A stretch of DNA of 64,000 nt, taken from NCBI GenBank assembly GCA_965661345.1, contig CBFIDK010000008.1, positions 9,310-73,309 of the forward strand, written 5' to 3'. This DNA is from GCA-2862585 sp965661345. GTDB lineage: Bacteria; Bacteroidota; Bacteroidia; Flavobacteriales; UBA7312. Both the position numbers and the translations under genes were made by a program. The notes under the pieces are model-generated. The model was not told where the DNA came from, made no database searches, and saw only the letters and a program-made list of their open reading frames with translations. Shown here in pieces: positions 37,529-45,878 of this stretch (position 1 is its first letter; the number at the start of each line of letters is the position of its first letter).

Positions 37529-37555
37529 TACAATTGGGTTTTGAATTTTGGTCTG

Positions 37556-37563
37556 CAAATCTA
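37556..37563 (-). promoter_or_regulatory. Promoter -7 box of the M42 peptidase-ilvE unit
   Basis: The minus strand reads TAGATTTG, matching TAnnTTTG, 28 bp before ATG 37528. It overlaps the possible upstream TTG start, which argues for the ATG. No clear -33 TTG is seen. Confidence 0.45.
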
Positions 37564-37586
37564 AGAAAATATAGTTAATTTGTGGA

Positions 37587-38255
37587 ATGAATGACGTTAA
37601 AGTGATTTTAACTAATGATGGTAGTAAAACCTTACAGATGCCGAAACTTAATGAACAATACCATTCAGTTCATGGCGCAGTAAAGGAGGCCGAACATGTT
37701 TTTATAAAAAATGGCTTGAGAGAATGTAAACAAAACACCCTTACTATTTTTGAAATGGGCTTTGGAACGGCTTTAAATGCATTTATGACATACTTAGAAT
37801 CCAAAAAATCGTCACAACATATCCGCTACTATGCTATTGAAAAGCATCCTTTGCCACTTCATATCGTTGAATCTTTGGAGTATCCTAAGCATCTTTCCGC
37901 CACTGATGATGAAGAAATTTTTACGCTTTTTCACACTGCCGATTGGAATACAGCACTTATGCTATCACCCACTTTTGAATTGCAAAAAATATATGACACT
38001 ATTCAAAATATGTCAATTGATGTAAAGGTTGATTTGGTGTATTACGATGCCTTTGGCCCTAGAGTACAACCAGAGTTATGGTCCGAGCAGATATTTGTTA
38101 AGCTAGCTAGCATGATGAAGCCTAACGCTACACTCGTTACCTATTGTGCAAAAGGGGAGGTGAAAAGAATTTTAAAGCGCTTAGGATTTGTCGTTGAAAC
38201 TTTGCCTGGACCTCCAGGTAAAAGAGAAATGATAAGAGCAAAATGGGTAAAATAA
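37587..38255 (+). CDS. mnmD: tRNA 5-methylaminomethyl-2-thiouridine methyltransferase MnmD
   Basis: 222-residue SAM-dependent methyltransferase (DUF752/MnmD), the last step in making mnm5s2U at the wobble position of certain tRNAs. Motifs: EMGFGTALNAF (about 52-62, SAM loop), VDLVYYDAFGPRVQPELW (about 146-163, with the DAFGP signature) and a C-terminal PGPPGKREMIRA. It stands alone, without the MnmC oxidase domain, as is usual in Bacteroidota. It is divergent from the M42 gene and precedes rpsT. Confidence 0.93.
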   Translation: MNDVKVILTNDGSKTLQMPKLNEQYHSVHGAVKEAEHVFIKNGLRECKQNTLTIFEMGFGTALNAFMTYLESKKSSQHIRYYAIEKHPLPLHIVESLEYPKHLSATDDEEIFTLFHTADWNTALMLSPTFELQKIYDTIQNMSIDVKVDLVYYDAFGPRVQPELWSEQIFVKLASMMKPNATLVTYCAKGEVKRILKRLGFVVETLPGPPGKREMIRAKWVK

Positions 38256-38307
38256 ACCCTAATCATTCTTTTTTGCACAAAAAAAATATTATTAGCAAAT
38301 AAATTAA

Positions 38308-38315
38308 TACATTTG
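38308..38315 (+). promoter_or_regulatory. Promoter -7 box of rpsT
   Basis: TACATTTG matches TAnnTTTG and lies 35 bp before the rpsT ATG. No TTG sits at the expected -33 distance. Confidence 0.5.
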
Positions 38316-38350
38316 CGCTCCTGATTTTTAATGAATAAAAAACAATAAAT

Positions 38351-38602
38351 ATGGCTAATCACAAGTCAGCAAAAAAGAGAATAAGACAAACTGCTAGAAA
38401 AAATGCTGCTAACAGTTATTACCACAAAACTGCAAGAAATGCAGTAAAGAATCTTAGGTCAGTAACTGACAAGAAAGAAGCGTTAAAGTTACTTCCTGCT
38501 CTTGAATCTATGCTTGATAAACTCACGAAAAGAAATATTATTCACAAAAACAAAGCGGCTAACTTGAAGTCTAAGTTGGCTAAGCATGTAAATAGTTTAT
38601 AA
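38351..38602 (+). CDS. rpsT: 30S ribosomal protein S20
   Basis: 83-residue, Lys/Arg/Ala-rich helical S20 of the small subunit. It starts MANHKSAKKRIRQTARKNAAN, the family N-terminus, followed by the ARNAVKNLR helix and ending with IIHKNKAANLKSKLAKHVN. It is monocistronic between its own -7 box and a strong terminator. Confidence 0.98.
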   Translation: MANHKSAKKRIRQTARKNAANSYYHKTARNAVKNLRSVTDKKEALKLLPALESMLDKLTKRNIIHKNKAANLKSKLAKHVNSL

Positions 38603-38628
38603 GAAAAAAATCATTTTCAATATACTCT

Positions 38629-38658
38629 GGCTTCTCAATTTTGAGGAGCCTTTTTTTT
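38629..38658 (+). terminator. Intrinsic terminator after rpsT
   Basis: GGCTTCTCAA pairs with TTGAGGAGCC (one G-U) around a two-base loop, followed by eight T residues. It separates rpsT from radC, which begins 11 bp later. Confidence 0.93.
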
Positions 38659-38669
38659 ATATTGTAGCC

Positions 38670-39362
38670 ATGAAACATGAAAAACTTAGTATAAAATCTT
38701 GGGCTGAAGATGACAAGCCTAGAGAGAAATTAGCGTTAAAAGGCTCAAAGACACTTAGTCTTGCAGAATTACTGGCCATATTGATAGGCTCAGGGAATAA
38801 GACCGAATCTGCTGTTGAACTTTCTAAGAAAATTATGAAAAGGTGTAACGATAACTTAAATACACTGTCCATGATGTCATTAAAAGATTTAATGCAGTTT
38901 AACGGCATTGGTCATGCAAAAGCAATAACAATAATTGCGGCGTTAGAATTAGCCAAAAGAAAAGCAAAAGAAAACCCAATAGAAAAGCCTGTCATTAAAT
39001 CAAGTATTGATGCCTACAACCATATGCGTTATGATTTAGAAAATCTTGATCACGAACAATTTTGGATACTGCTTTTGAATAAAGGAAATAAAATTATTGA
39101 ATCAATCAATATTAGTAAAGGAGGGGTTAGCGCTACTGTGGTAGACCCAAAACTAATATTCAGTTTTGCATTAGAGCAAAAAGCATCTGGAATAATTTTA
39201 TTTCACAACCACCCTTCTGGTAATATATCCCCTAGTGAAAGTGATATTATTTTGACTGAAAAATTGAGAAAGGGAGCTAAATTGTTAGAAATTAACATTA
39301 TTGATCATATTATTATTGGTCAAAACACGTATTTTAGCTTTGCAGACGAACAAAAGCTCTAG
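38670..39362 (+). CDS. radC: RadC family JAMM-domain protein
   Basis: 230 residues. The N-terminal helix-hairpin-helix region has REKLALKGSKTLSLAELLAIL (from about 19) and LMQFNGIGHAKAITI (about 72-86). The C-terminal JAMM/MPN metalloprotease-like fold has the metal motif FHNHPSGNISPSESD (about 179-193). Once called a DNA repair protein, its real role is uncertain. The stop codon directly abuts the start of the deacetylase-like gene (TAGATG), so three genes form an operon. The rpsT terminator lies just upstream, so a promoter must sit at or in it. Confidence 0.95.
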   Translation: MKHEKLSIKSWAEDDKPREKLALKGSKTLSLAELLAILIGSGNKTESAVELSKKIMKRCNDNLNTLSMMSLKDLMQFNGIGHAKAITIIAALELAKRKAKENPIEKPVIKSSIDAYNHMRYDLENLDHEQFWILLLNKGNKIIESINISKGGVSATVVDPKLIFSFALEQKASGIILFHNHPSGNISPSESDIILTEKLRKGAKLLEINIIDHIIIGQNTYFSFADEQKL

Positions 39363-40679
39363 ATGCTAATTTTTACACCTAAAATAACAAGTAGAACAGA
39401 ATACACTTTTAATCTAATTTTTGATACCATTTGGGATTTAGACTATAAGCTCACTGATGATATTGAATATTTCAATGAGTATAGTGGCAATAAAATCAAC
39501 TATTCGAGTAAAAAAATAGATACTGAGTTTTTTATTAAACGTTATGGGTTGTTAGAGGAAGAAGGAGTAAAGGATCAAGATATCAAATTTGGTCAATGGA
39601 ATGACTTGCCAACTTTTTATCAAAATTCAGATGAACGAATTCCTTTTGATATTTTTTCAGCCACCTTTTTTCTTGTCTCACGTTATGAAGAGTATTTGCC
39701 GCACATCAAGGACCATTACAATCGCTTTACTGCCAAAGAAAGTATAGCTTACAAGCATAACTTTTTGGATAGACCGTTAGTAAATTTATGGCTGTTAGAA
39801 TTTAAAAAGATATTGCAAAGTCATTTTTCTTCTATAACCTTTCCGCCTCAAAAATTTACTTATCAATCCACTATTGATGTAGATAATGCCTACTATTTTT
39901 TAGAAAAGGGTTTTGTAAGAACAACAGCCTCCTTTATCAAATCAATCCTTTTAATGGATAAGGAACTGATAAAAAAACGAAAAGACGTCCTGTTAGGAAA
40001 AGAGAAAGACCCATACGATACGTTTGAGTTTCAGCTGTCACTGAATAAGAAATATAATGTCGATGTTGTATATTTTATTTTACTCGCAGATTATGGCTTA
40101 AACGATAAGAACTGCTCGGTACATAGCCGTAAGTTTCAGTTACTAATCAAGCATTTGTCTGATCATGCTAAGCTAGGCATACATCCTTCTTTTGCCTCGA
40201 ACACGTCTTTTGAAACAATTGTTACAGAGAAAAATCGTTTGGAAAACATCATTAAAAAAGAGGTGGAATTATCGAGGCAGCATTTTTTGAAGTTAGACAT
40301 TCCAAAGACTTACCGAAATCTTATAGAATTATCAATAAAAAACGATTTTACAATGGGTTATGCGTCTTTACCAGGATTCAGGGCAAGTATCTGTACCCCA
40401 TTTTATTTTTATGACTTAGAGTTGGAGATGACAACCAATTTAAAAGTCCATCCTTTTGCGGTGATGGATGCTACATTTAATTACTATTTAAGAACTTCGC
40501 CTGAGGAATCCTTAACCATAATTAAAAAGATTGTCGATGAGGTGAAGTTAGTTGAAGGAAATTTCGTTTCATTATGGCACAATGAAACTTGGAGTGACTA
40601 CAAAGAATGGAAAGGGTGGAGTGGTCTCTATGAAAAAATGCTAGAATATATACACCATGATAAATTACAAACGTCATAA
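39363..40679 (+). CDS. DUF7033 / polysaccharide deacetylase-like protein
   Basis: 438 residues without a signal peptide. The N-terminal part (about 1-150, ERIPFDIFSATFFLVSRYEEY) matches the DUF7033 region seen by eye in Bacteroidota proteins. The C-terminal part (about 160-430) resembles a NodB-like deacetylase barrel, with TIDVDNAY (the Asp-Asp pair), a probable metal site in LGIHPSFAS and a late SLWHNETWSDY. The target glycan is unknown. The stop overlaps the start of the FemAB-like gene by 23 bp, a sign of coupling. Family assignment is moderately sure. Confidence 0.75.
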   Translation: MLIFTPKITSRTEYTFNLIFDTIWDLDYKLTDDIEYFNEYSGNKINYSSKKIDTEFFIKRYGLLEEEGVKDQDIKFGQWNDLPTFYQNSDERIPFDIFSATFFLVSRYEEYLPHIKDHYNRFTAKESIAYKHNFLDRPLVNLWLLEFKKILQSHFSSITFPPQKFTYQSTIDVDNAYYFLEKGFVRTTASFIKSILLMDKELIKKRKDVLLGKEKDPYDTFEFQLSLNKKYNVDVVYFILLADYGLNDKNCSVHSRKFQLLIKHLSDHAKLGIHPSFASNTSFETIVTEKNRLENIIKKEVELSRQHFLKLDIPKTYRNLIELSIKNDFTMGYASLPGFRASICTPFYFYDLELEMTTNLKVHPFAVMDATFNYYLRTSPEESLTIIKKIVDEVKLVEGNFVSLWHNETWSDYKEWKGWSGLYEKMLEYIHHDKLQTS

Positions 40680-41538
40680 AGAAATTGACTTTAAAAAATG
40701 GGATAACTGCATTGAAAGTGCTATCAATAGAAACATCTATGCAACGACTTGGTACCTTGACTTAGTCTGTAAAAATTGGGACGCTTTAATACTTAATGAC
40801 TATGAGGCTGTGATGCCCTTACCATGGAATAAAAAGTGGGGCGTCAAATACATTGCTCAACCCATGTTTTGTCAGCAGTTAGGGGTATTTCATCATTCTA
40901 AAAAATTGGATGTAGATGATTTTATAAAATCCATACCCAAGTCCTTTCTATATGTAAACATGAATCTAAATACTCTTAATGGAAAGTCTAAATTTTCAGT
41001 CAAAGAGAATACTAACTATGAACTTTTATTAAAAGACCACGATACTCTAAGAAAAGGCTATTCAAAAAGTCATTTGAAAAATTTAAGACGCGCAACTAGG
41101 CATGAGCTTGTAATAGCAAATCCATGTGATACGGCAGATGAATTCTCAAAAAGCAAACGAAATTTAGCATTAGATTTCATGACGTCTAAGCAGTTTGAAT
41201 TAGAACATGACATTGTTCAAACTTCATTAGCTTTTTCAAAAGGTGAAATTTTTTCTGTTGAAGGTAATGATGGTATATGTTGTTCTGTTTTTGTGTTATG
41301 TGGAAGTAAAAGACTGTTTTTGCTGAGTTCTTATTCTAATGAAGAGAGCAGAAAAAAGGGAGCTTATTTCTTTCTTTTAGATTATATATTTTCACTAGAA
41401 AGATTCAAGGGATACGTTTTTGATTTTGAAGGTTCAAATTTAGATGGAGTAGCACAAATTAACGATGGTTTTGGAGCAGAGCTCACGAAATACCATACCG
41501 TTAAGTTTAATTTTTTGAATAGATTTCTCAGATTTTAA
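40657..41538 (+). CDS. GNAT/FemAB-like acyltransferase
   Basis: 293 residues with a FemAB-like double-GNAT layout: N-terminal NRNIYATTWYLDLVCKNWDAL (about 25-45) and AVMPLPWNKKWG (about 51-62), a middle YSKSHLKNLRRATRHEL helix typical of peptidyl transferases, and C-terminal YVFDFEGSNLDGVAQINDGF (about 249-268) with LTKYHTVKFN. FemAB relatives add amino acids from aminoacyl-tRNA or modify cell-surface polymers. It overlaps the deacetylase-like gene, so both probably act on the same envelope polymer. Specificity is unknown. Confidence 0.75.
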   Translation: MINYKRHKEIDFKKWDNCIESAINRNIYATTWYLDLVCKNWDALILNDYEAVMPLPWNKKWGVKYIAQPMFCQQLGVFHHSKKLDVDDFIKSIPKSFLYVNMNLNTLNGKSKFSVKENTNYELLLKDHDTLRKGYSKSHLKNLRRATRHELVIANPCDTADEFSKSKRNLALDFMTSKQFELEHDIVQTSLAFSKGEIFSVEGNDGICCSVFVLCGSKRLFLLSSYSNEESRKKGAYFFLLDYIFSLERFKGYVFDFEGSNLDGVAQINDGFGAELTKYHTVKFNFLNRFLRF

Positions 41539-41539
41539 A

Positions 41540-42232
41540 CTAGAGTTTGACCATTGTGCTAGTATTTGATATGAAATCGGAATAAAGAAAGGATACAGAC
41601 TTATCTTTTACTTCAACACTTGTAATACTAGTAGTTAGGATATCGGTATATTCTTTTTTTATTTCAGTTAGCTCATGGTTATTATCCCTTAATAATAGAT
41701 GAAAGTTTATTGGGTTAACATCTTGATTCTTTTCTTCCCAATCTAGTAGTGAACTATGTCTTTTTTGATTTACAGTTTTGTTATACAAAGAGGTTGATGT
41801 CCAAAGATGCGTTGTTGTATTGTCGAAGGATTTAACTGTCAATTTTTCACCATCCCAATTAAACTCTTGAATATGAATTTGGGTTTTAAAATCTACTTGT
41901 AAAAGGATAAACGGTTCTATTTGTTTTAGAGGAATTTTTTCTAAAAAGTCCTTTGTATTTGAAAACTTAAAATTGTTAAGTAAAATTTGTCCTCTGCTGA
42001 TCTTATTTAGTGGATTTATTTTTGTTAAAATTTTTCCATTTAATAAGCATAGAACTCGTTCTTTTGAAGAAGCAATCCATGTTCCACCAGATTGCTTATC
42101 CTTAGGGTAAATTAGATTTTCTCCTTTCTTTTTTCTCTTTTTAGGACTCGAGGTAGGTCGATTTTTATTTTCGTCTCTACTGGATGTAAGTATGAAACCG
42201 TTTTTCTTAGGGATATAACTAACTGTACACAT
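41540..42232 (-). CDS. NRDE family protein
   Basis: 230 residues starting MCTVSYIPKKNGFILTSSRDE, the NRDE (TANGO2) signature with Cys2 as the likely N-terminal nucleophile and the SSRDENKNRP motif (about 17-26). SGGTWIASS at about 48-56 is the other family block. The family is linked to heme/lipid handling in eukaryotes but has no settled bacterial function. Its start overlaps the extended DinB frame by 14 bp, which makes it the last gene of the YHS-DoxX-ATP-grasp-DinB-NRDE operon. Confidence 0.88.
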   Translation of the reverse strand: MCTVSYIPKKNGFILTSSRDENKNRPTSSPKKRKKKGENLIYPKDKQSGGTWIASSKERVLCLLNGKILTKINPLNKISRGQILLNNFKFSNTKDFLEKIPLKQIEPFILLQVDFKTQIHIQEFNWDGEKLTVKSFDNTTTHLWTSTSLYNKTVNQKRHSSLLDWEEKNQDVNPINFHLLLRDNNHELTEIKKEYTDILTTSITSVEVKDKSVSFLYSDFISNTSTMVKL

Positions 42233-42721
42233 TATTTCTTATCGTTGAATACGCCATTCCAAAATCATCATTTATTAATTTTTCTTTTCCAAGTTCAATT
42301 AAGGCAACTTTAATTAAGGCTTGATGGTGAATACTATGGTCTAAAAAAAAAGTAATTCTCTCAAAGCATTACTGTTCATTTGATTAGACTGACTATCCTC
42401 AACGGTGTAGTTATATTCAAAAATAATAGCATTCTGATAATTCATCAATAAAGATAGCTTTTCTATTACTGTATTTATGGTTTCAATACAAGTAGTTATG
42501 TTTGATTCTAGTGTTATGGAACGTTCTCGAGAATCAAAGTTTATACGATTTTCTTCAATACCTTTAAGATAGCATAAGTAAAATTCAATAATATGTCTGC
42601 AGTGCTGACCAATAGTTGAGTTATTCAAATGCTTAATTGGTATGACATAATCCTCGCTAGTGATTTTTTTTAAAAGCTCTAGCATAGAATTAAGGTTGTT
42701 CGTGCAAATTGTGTTTATCAT
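42219..42721 (-). pseudogene. DinB-like gene interrupted by a frameshift at an A9 tract
   Basis: The readable frame starts at ATG 42721 and stops at 42341-42343 after 126 residues. It ends LRELLFF at a run of nine T on the coding strand (42343-42351). One extra T there would continue the frame as LDHSIHHQALIKVALIEL and on to TAG at 42219-42221, about 167 residues, the usual DinB length. Both the His in QHCRH near residue 40 and the downstream HH needed for the metal site would then be present. This could be a real inactivation, a phase-variable switch, frameshifting or a read error. Confidence 0.75.
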
Positions 42722-42725
42722 AAGT

Positions 42726-43742
42726 TTAATGGCTGTAAAGTTGATATAAGGCTACTAATATTTCTTTAAAAGAGGCTGTTTTGACCCCTTTGAGTTCTTT
42801 GTTTTGTTTACTTATTTTGAACATTATATTCATGTGCCAAAATATGTCTCTATATGCGTTTTTTATCTTTGTTTTTGTGTCGTAGATATGTGACGGTTCA
42901 GAATTCACTCCATTTACTTCTAACACTATTAAGTCTTTGTTTAGTAAAGCGTCAATGCTTTTTGTTTTCAAGTCAATTCTGCCGTAATAAAAGTCTGGAA
43001 TATGTGAGGCTACCCATGATATTACGTGTTCCAATTCTTTACTAATCAGATTGTTAGCGTTTATAAATTCAGTGCCTCGGTTATGATTTCCAATGGGTTC
43101 TAAAAGTATTTCCTCACCCTTTGGGACGACACAATTCCATTGTGATTTTAATTCTTTTTTAAGTTTACTTCTTTGGTCAATGGCTCTTATGTTTCTAGAA
43201 ACAATTTTTTTTAATGTTGACTTTCCGTCGCCTACAGCACAAAGAAATTTCTTTTTTGTGATTGATGTTATTTTTTCTTCCTTTCCATCTGGGGTTTTAA
43301 CAAAGAATATACCAAGCTCAAGAGGGTAGTCAATGTATTCTTGTAATAAAAATTCATCTCGAGATGCTCGGATTAAAAAATCAATAAGCTCGTTAAATGA
43401 ATCCACCTTTTTTACTTCCTTGCCTCTTTGACCTTTATCAGGCTTTACTATTAAGGGGAATTGGAATTGTTGTTCAATGATTAAGTTTTGCAGTTTATGA
43501 TTCTCAATGTTCTTATTAATCAGTATTGTTTTTGGTACTGTTTCCTTTGGTAAGAAACGTAAATAATCCATTTTTGAATACTCTAAACCGCCGCTATATT
43601 TCATGCCGGGATTTACAGCCGTAAAGAATGTAATAGATCGGGCCTTTAAAGAAAGTAATAATCCATATAAAGCAACTGGTAAATAAAAAAGCCACGTTGG
43701 CCAAAATTCAAATTTGAATATCCTCTTGAGTTGTAGAATCAC
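42726..43742 (-). CDS. ATP-grasp family ligase-like protein
   Basis: 338 residues. A hydrophobic, Trp-rich N-terminus (about 10-32) is followed by an ATP-grasp core: FPLIVKPDKGQRGKEV (about 94-109, nucleotide lysine), FLLQEYIDYPLELGIFF (about 131-147) and a C-terminal YYGRIDLKT...LIVLEVNGVNSEPS (about 254-287) with the metal-binding Glu and Asn. It resembles D-alanine-D-alanine ligase-like enzymes, but the acceptor is unknown. The start lies 35 bp inside the DoxX gene, and DinB follows after 4 bp. Confidence 0.82.
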   Translation of the reverse strand: MILQLKRIFKFEFWPTWLFYLPVALYGLLLSLKARSITFFTAVNPGMKYSGGLEYSKMDYLRFLPKETVPKTILINKNIENHKLQNLIIEQQFQFPLIVKPDKGQRGKEVKKVDSFNELIDFLIRASRDEFLLQEYIDYPLELGIFFVKTPDGKEEKITSITKKKFLCAVGDGKSTLKKIVSRNIRAIDQRSKLKKELKSQWNCVVPKGEEILLEPIGNHNRGTEFINANNLISKELEHVISWVASHIPDFYYGRIDLKTKSIDALLNKDLIVLEVNGVNSEPSHIYDTKTKIKNAYRDIFWHMNIMFKISKQNKELKGVKTASFKEILVALYQLYSH

Positions 43743-44139
43743 TAGTTTGTTTCTTGTTGGTTAAAAGTCGACTTTTAAGATTTGAGTAAATAAGAATAAC
43801 ACTTAGAATGATAACGATTATAGCCATGCTAAATAGTCTTCCATTATCAGACTCTCCGTTCCATTCCACTACAATCCCTAAATCGGTTGTAAGGTGAGAA
43901 AATACTGCTCCGAGCATTAAACCTAAACTTACAAAAGTTGCGTAGATTGAAAATCTTGGGACAAATAATAGCAAAGCGCATATAAGTTCAAGACAACCTA
44001 AAAATATTCTTCCGTATGGCTCCATATCCAATGTCGTAAAAATATGGACTGCTTGAGGGTGAGCTGAAAATTTAAAAAATAGTGTTTGAATAAAAATTAT
44101 CGCAATGATTAGCTTTAAGAAGAAGTTTATAGTTTTCAT
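43708..44139 (-). CDS. DoxX family membrane protein
   Basis: 143-residue integral membrane protein with four helices (about 5-25, 45-65, 68-88 and 107-127). FFKFSAHPQAVHIFTTLDMEPYG and LLLFVPRFSIYATFVSLGLMLGAV fit the DoxX/SURF4-like family. Some members belong to quinol or sulfur oxidation systems; many are of unknown role. It lies 4 bp after the YHS-domain gene and overlaps the ATP-grasp gene by 35 bp, so it is tightly linked to both. Confidence 0.88.
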   Translation of the reverse strand: MKTINFFLKLIIAIIFIQTLFFKFSAHPQAVHIFTTLDMEPYGRIFLGCLELICALLLFVPRFSIYATFVSLGLMLGAVFSHLTTDLGIVVEWNGESDNGRLFSMAIIVIILSVILIYSNLKSRLLTNKKQTSDSTTQEDIQI

Positions 44140-44143
44140 GATA

Positions 44144-44599
44144 TTAGTTTGTTATTTTTTTCCAATTTATTTTGGCTTTTTGTTCTAAATTTTTGGGGTC
44201 ATTATTCCATTTGCTTTTGGTGTCATTAAAAAACGAATAGTAGAATAAATATAAATTCCCTTCATTAACGATGAAGCTCTCAGGGTCAATTTTTACTTTC
44301 TCGCCAGTTGCTCCCATGGCGTATGCACACCAACCGCCAAAACTCGGCAAATACTTTGTCGGAGACTTTTTAAAGCTGTTGAGGTGTTTTTCTGAAGAAA
44401 AATAATAGTTAACGTTTTCAAATGTAAACTTGTAATTTTTTTTCCCTTCAACGGCTTTATTTTCTTCGAAATATGAAACCAAATCATAACCATCAACAGC
44501 GATGTTGTTTGAATTTAAATTTAAATGAGAATTGGCATCTTGGGAATAAATGTCCTGAAAGAAGACAATTAAAAATAGTAGTAGAAAGTACTTTTTCAT
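44144..44599 (-). CDS. Exported YHS-domain protein
   Basis: 151 residues. A signal peptide (1-19) is followed by VDGYDLVSYFEENKAVEGKK (about 35-54), YYFSSEKHLNSFKKSP (about 66-81) and GGWCAYAMGATGEKVKIDPESF (about 89-110). This is the YHS-like fold, which often binds a metal through its Cys; a single Cys92 is visible. It is the first gene of the five-gene operon with DoxX, ATP-grasp, DinB and NRDE. Role unknown. Confidence 0.85.
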   Translation of the reverse strand: MKKYFLLLFLIVFFQDIYSQDANSHLNLNSNNIAVDGYDLVSYFEENKAVEGKKNYKFTFENVNYYFSSEKHLNSFKKSPTKYLPSFGGWCAYAMGATGEKVKIDPESFIVNEGNLYLFYYSFFNDTKSKWNNDPKNLEQKAKINWKKITN

Positions 44600-44761
44600 A
44601 ATCAGCTTTTAAGTTTAATACGAAGTTATTGTTTTTATTTTATTAAAATATATTTTTTGAGCAAGATTTTTTTGATGACAAATAAAGAAAACAATGTTTT
44701 ATACCGCTATTAGTAATAAATTTCTGAATTTTGCGTTACTTTATCTAATTAAAGCTGTAAA

Positions 44762-45193
44762 ATGCATATTCTAGAAGTAATATCTGTTTTCTTTGTAAGT
44801 TTTGTAAAGTTTTTTTTGGCTATACCATTAGCCATTACATTTGATTTTACATTTTGGGAAACTTTCCTAATTACGTGCGTTGGAGGTATATTAGGCGTTT
44901 TATTCTTTGCTCAATTCAGACGTGTTATTCTTAGGTTATATTACAGCTATTTTCCTAATAAAGCTAAGGCTCCTAAAAAACAAAACTTCAAGAATGTTTT
45001 GGCAATAAAGACTGCCAAGAAATACGGTTTGTTTGGCATTGCTTTTTTAACTCCAATAGTATTTTCAATTCCTTTAGGAACGTTCTTAGCGCTTCACTTT
45101 TTTCCAAACAAGAAGAAAACCATACCGATTCTTATTGCTTCTGTTCTTGGATGGTCTTTTGTTTTAACTTTAGCATGGAATATTAATGTATAA
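44762..45193 (+). CDS. Small multi-span membrane protein of unknown function
   Basis: 143 residues. It has helices at about 8-27, 31-50, 91-113 and 119-140, with a basic cytoplasmic loop (FRRVILRLYYSYFPNKAKAPKKQ, about 52-74) in the middle. The Gly-rich CVGGILGVLFFAQF helix and the repeated layout resemble small multidrug-export-like or DedA-like membrane proteins, but I cannot assign a family firmly. The 3' end overlaps the YjjG gene by 8 bp, so they are co-transcribed. Confidence 0.7.
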   Translation: MHILEVISVFFVSFVKFFLAIPLAITFDFTFWETFLITCVGGILGVLFFAQFRRVILRLYYSYFPNKAKAPKKQNFKNVLAIKTAKKYGLFGIAFLTPIVFSIPLGTFLALHFFPNKKKTIPILIASVLGWSFVLTLAWNINV

Positions 45194-45878
45194 GCATATA
45201 TTTTTTGATTTAGACCGTACGCTATGGGATTTTGAAAAAAATTCACATGAGGTACTTAACGACTTATATTTCAAATACAATTTACTCTCAAGAGGTATTG
45301 TTAGTGTTGAAGACTTTATTACACGATATAAAATTAATAATGAAAAACTTTGGGATTTATATCGCCAAAATAAGATAGAAAAAGAAAAATTAAGGGATGA
45401 GAGGTTTAGAGTTACACTTGAAGAATATAATATTCATGATGATAAACTAGCTTCTCAAATTGGTCTGGATTACATTGAGCAGTGCCCTTTAAAAACAAAC
45501 CTTTTCCCATTTGTGCATTCCACTTTGTCTTTTTTGAAAGATAGGTATGAGCTGCACATTATTACAAATGGTTTTGAGGAAGTCCAATTCAAAAAGTTGA
45601 AAAACAATAATCTTCTAGACTATTTCAATCAGGTAATTACCTCTGAACAAGTTGGTTACAAGAAGCCAAGCAAAGAGATATTTAATTATTCAATGAAAAA
45701 GATTTTTGCCAGGCCTTCTGACTGTCTAATGGTTGGAGATGATTTAGTTGCTGATATACATGGTTCTAGAGAATTCGGTATGGATCAGATTTATTTTAAT
45801 CCCTATTCTGTCCCACATTCTGATACCAATATTACTCACGAAATTAAATGCCTCAGTGAGATAGAGCAGTTACTATAA
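45186..45878 (+). CDS. YjjG family noncanonical pyrimidine nucleotidase
   Basis: 230-residue HAD phosphatase. Motif I is FFDLDRTLWDF (about 6-16), with the nucleophile Asp and DxDRT layout. Motif II/III are seen in ITNGFEEVQFKKL (about 119-131) and YKKPSKEIF (about 157-165), and motif IV in MVGDDLVADIHGSREFG (about 179-195). YjjG removes phosphate from odd pyrimidine nucleotides such as 5-halo or oxidised dUMP. The 3' end overlaps convergent aroA by 26 bp. Confidence 0.9.
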   Translation: MYKHIFFDLDRTLWDFEKNSHEVLNDLYFKYNLLSRGIVSVEDFITRYKINNEKLWDLYRQNKIEKEKLRDERFRVTLEEYNIHDDKLASQIGLDYIEQCPLKTNLFPFVHSTLSFLKDRYELHIITNGFEEVQFKKLKNNNLLDYFNQVITSEQVGYKKPSKEIFNYSMKKIFARPSDCLMVGDDLVADIHGSREFGMDQIYFNPYSVPHSDTNITHEIKCLSEIEQLL

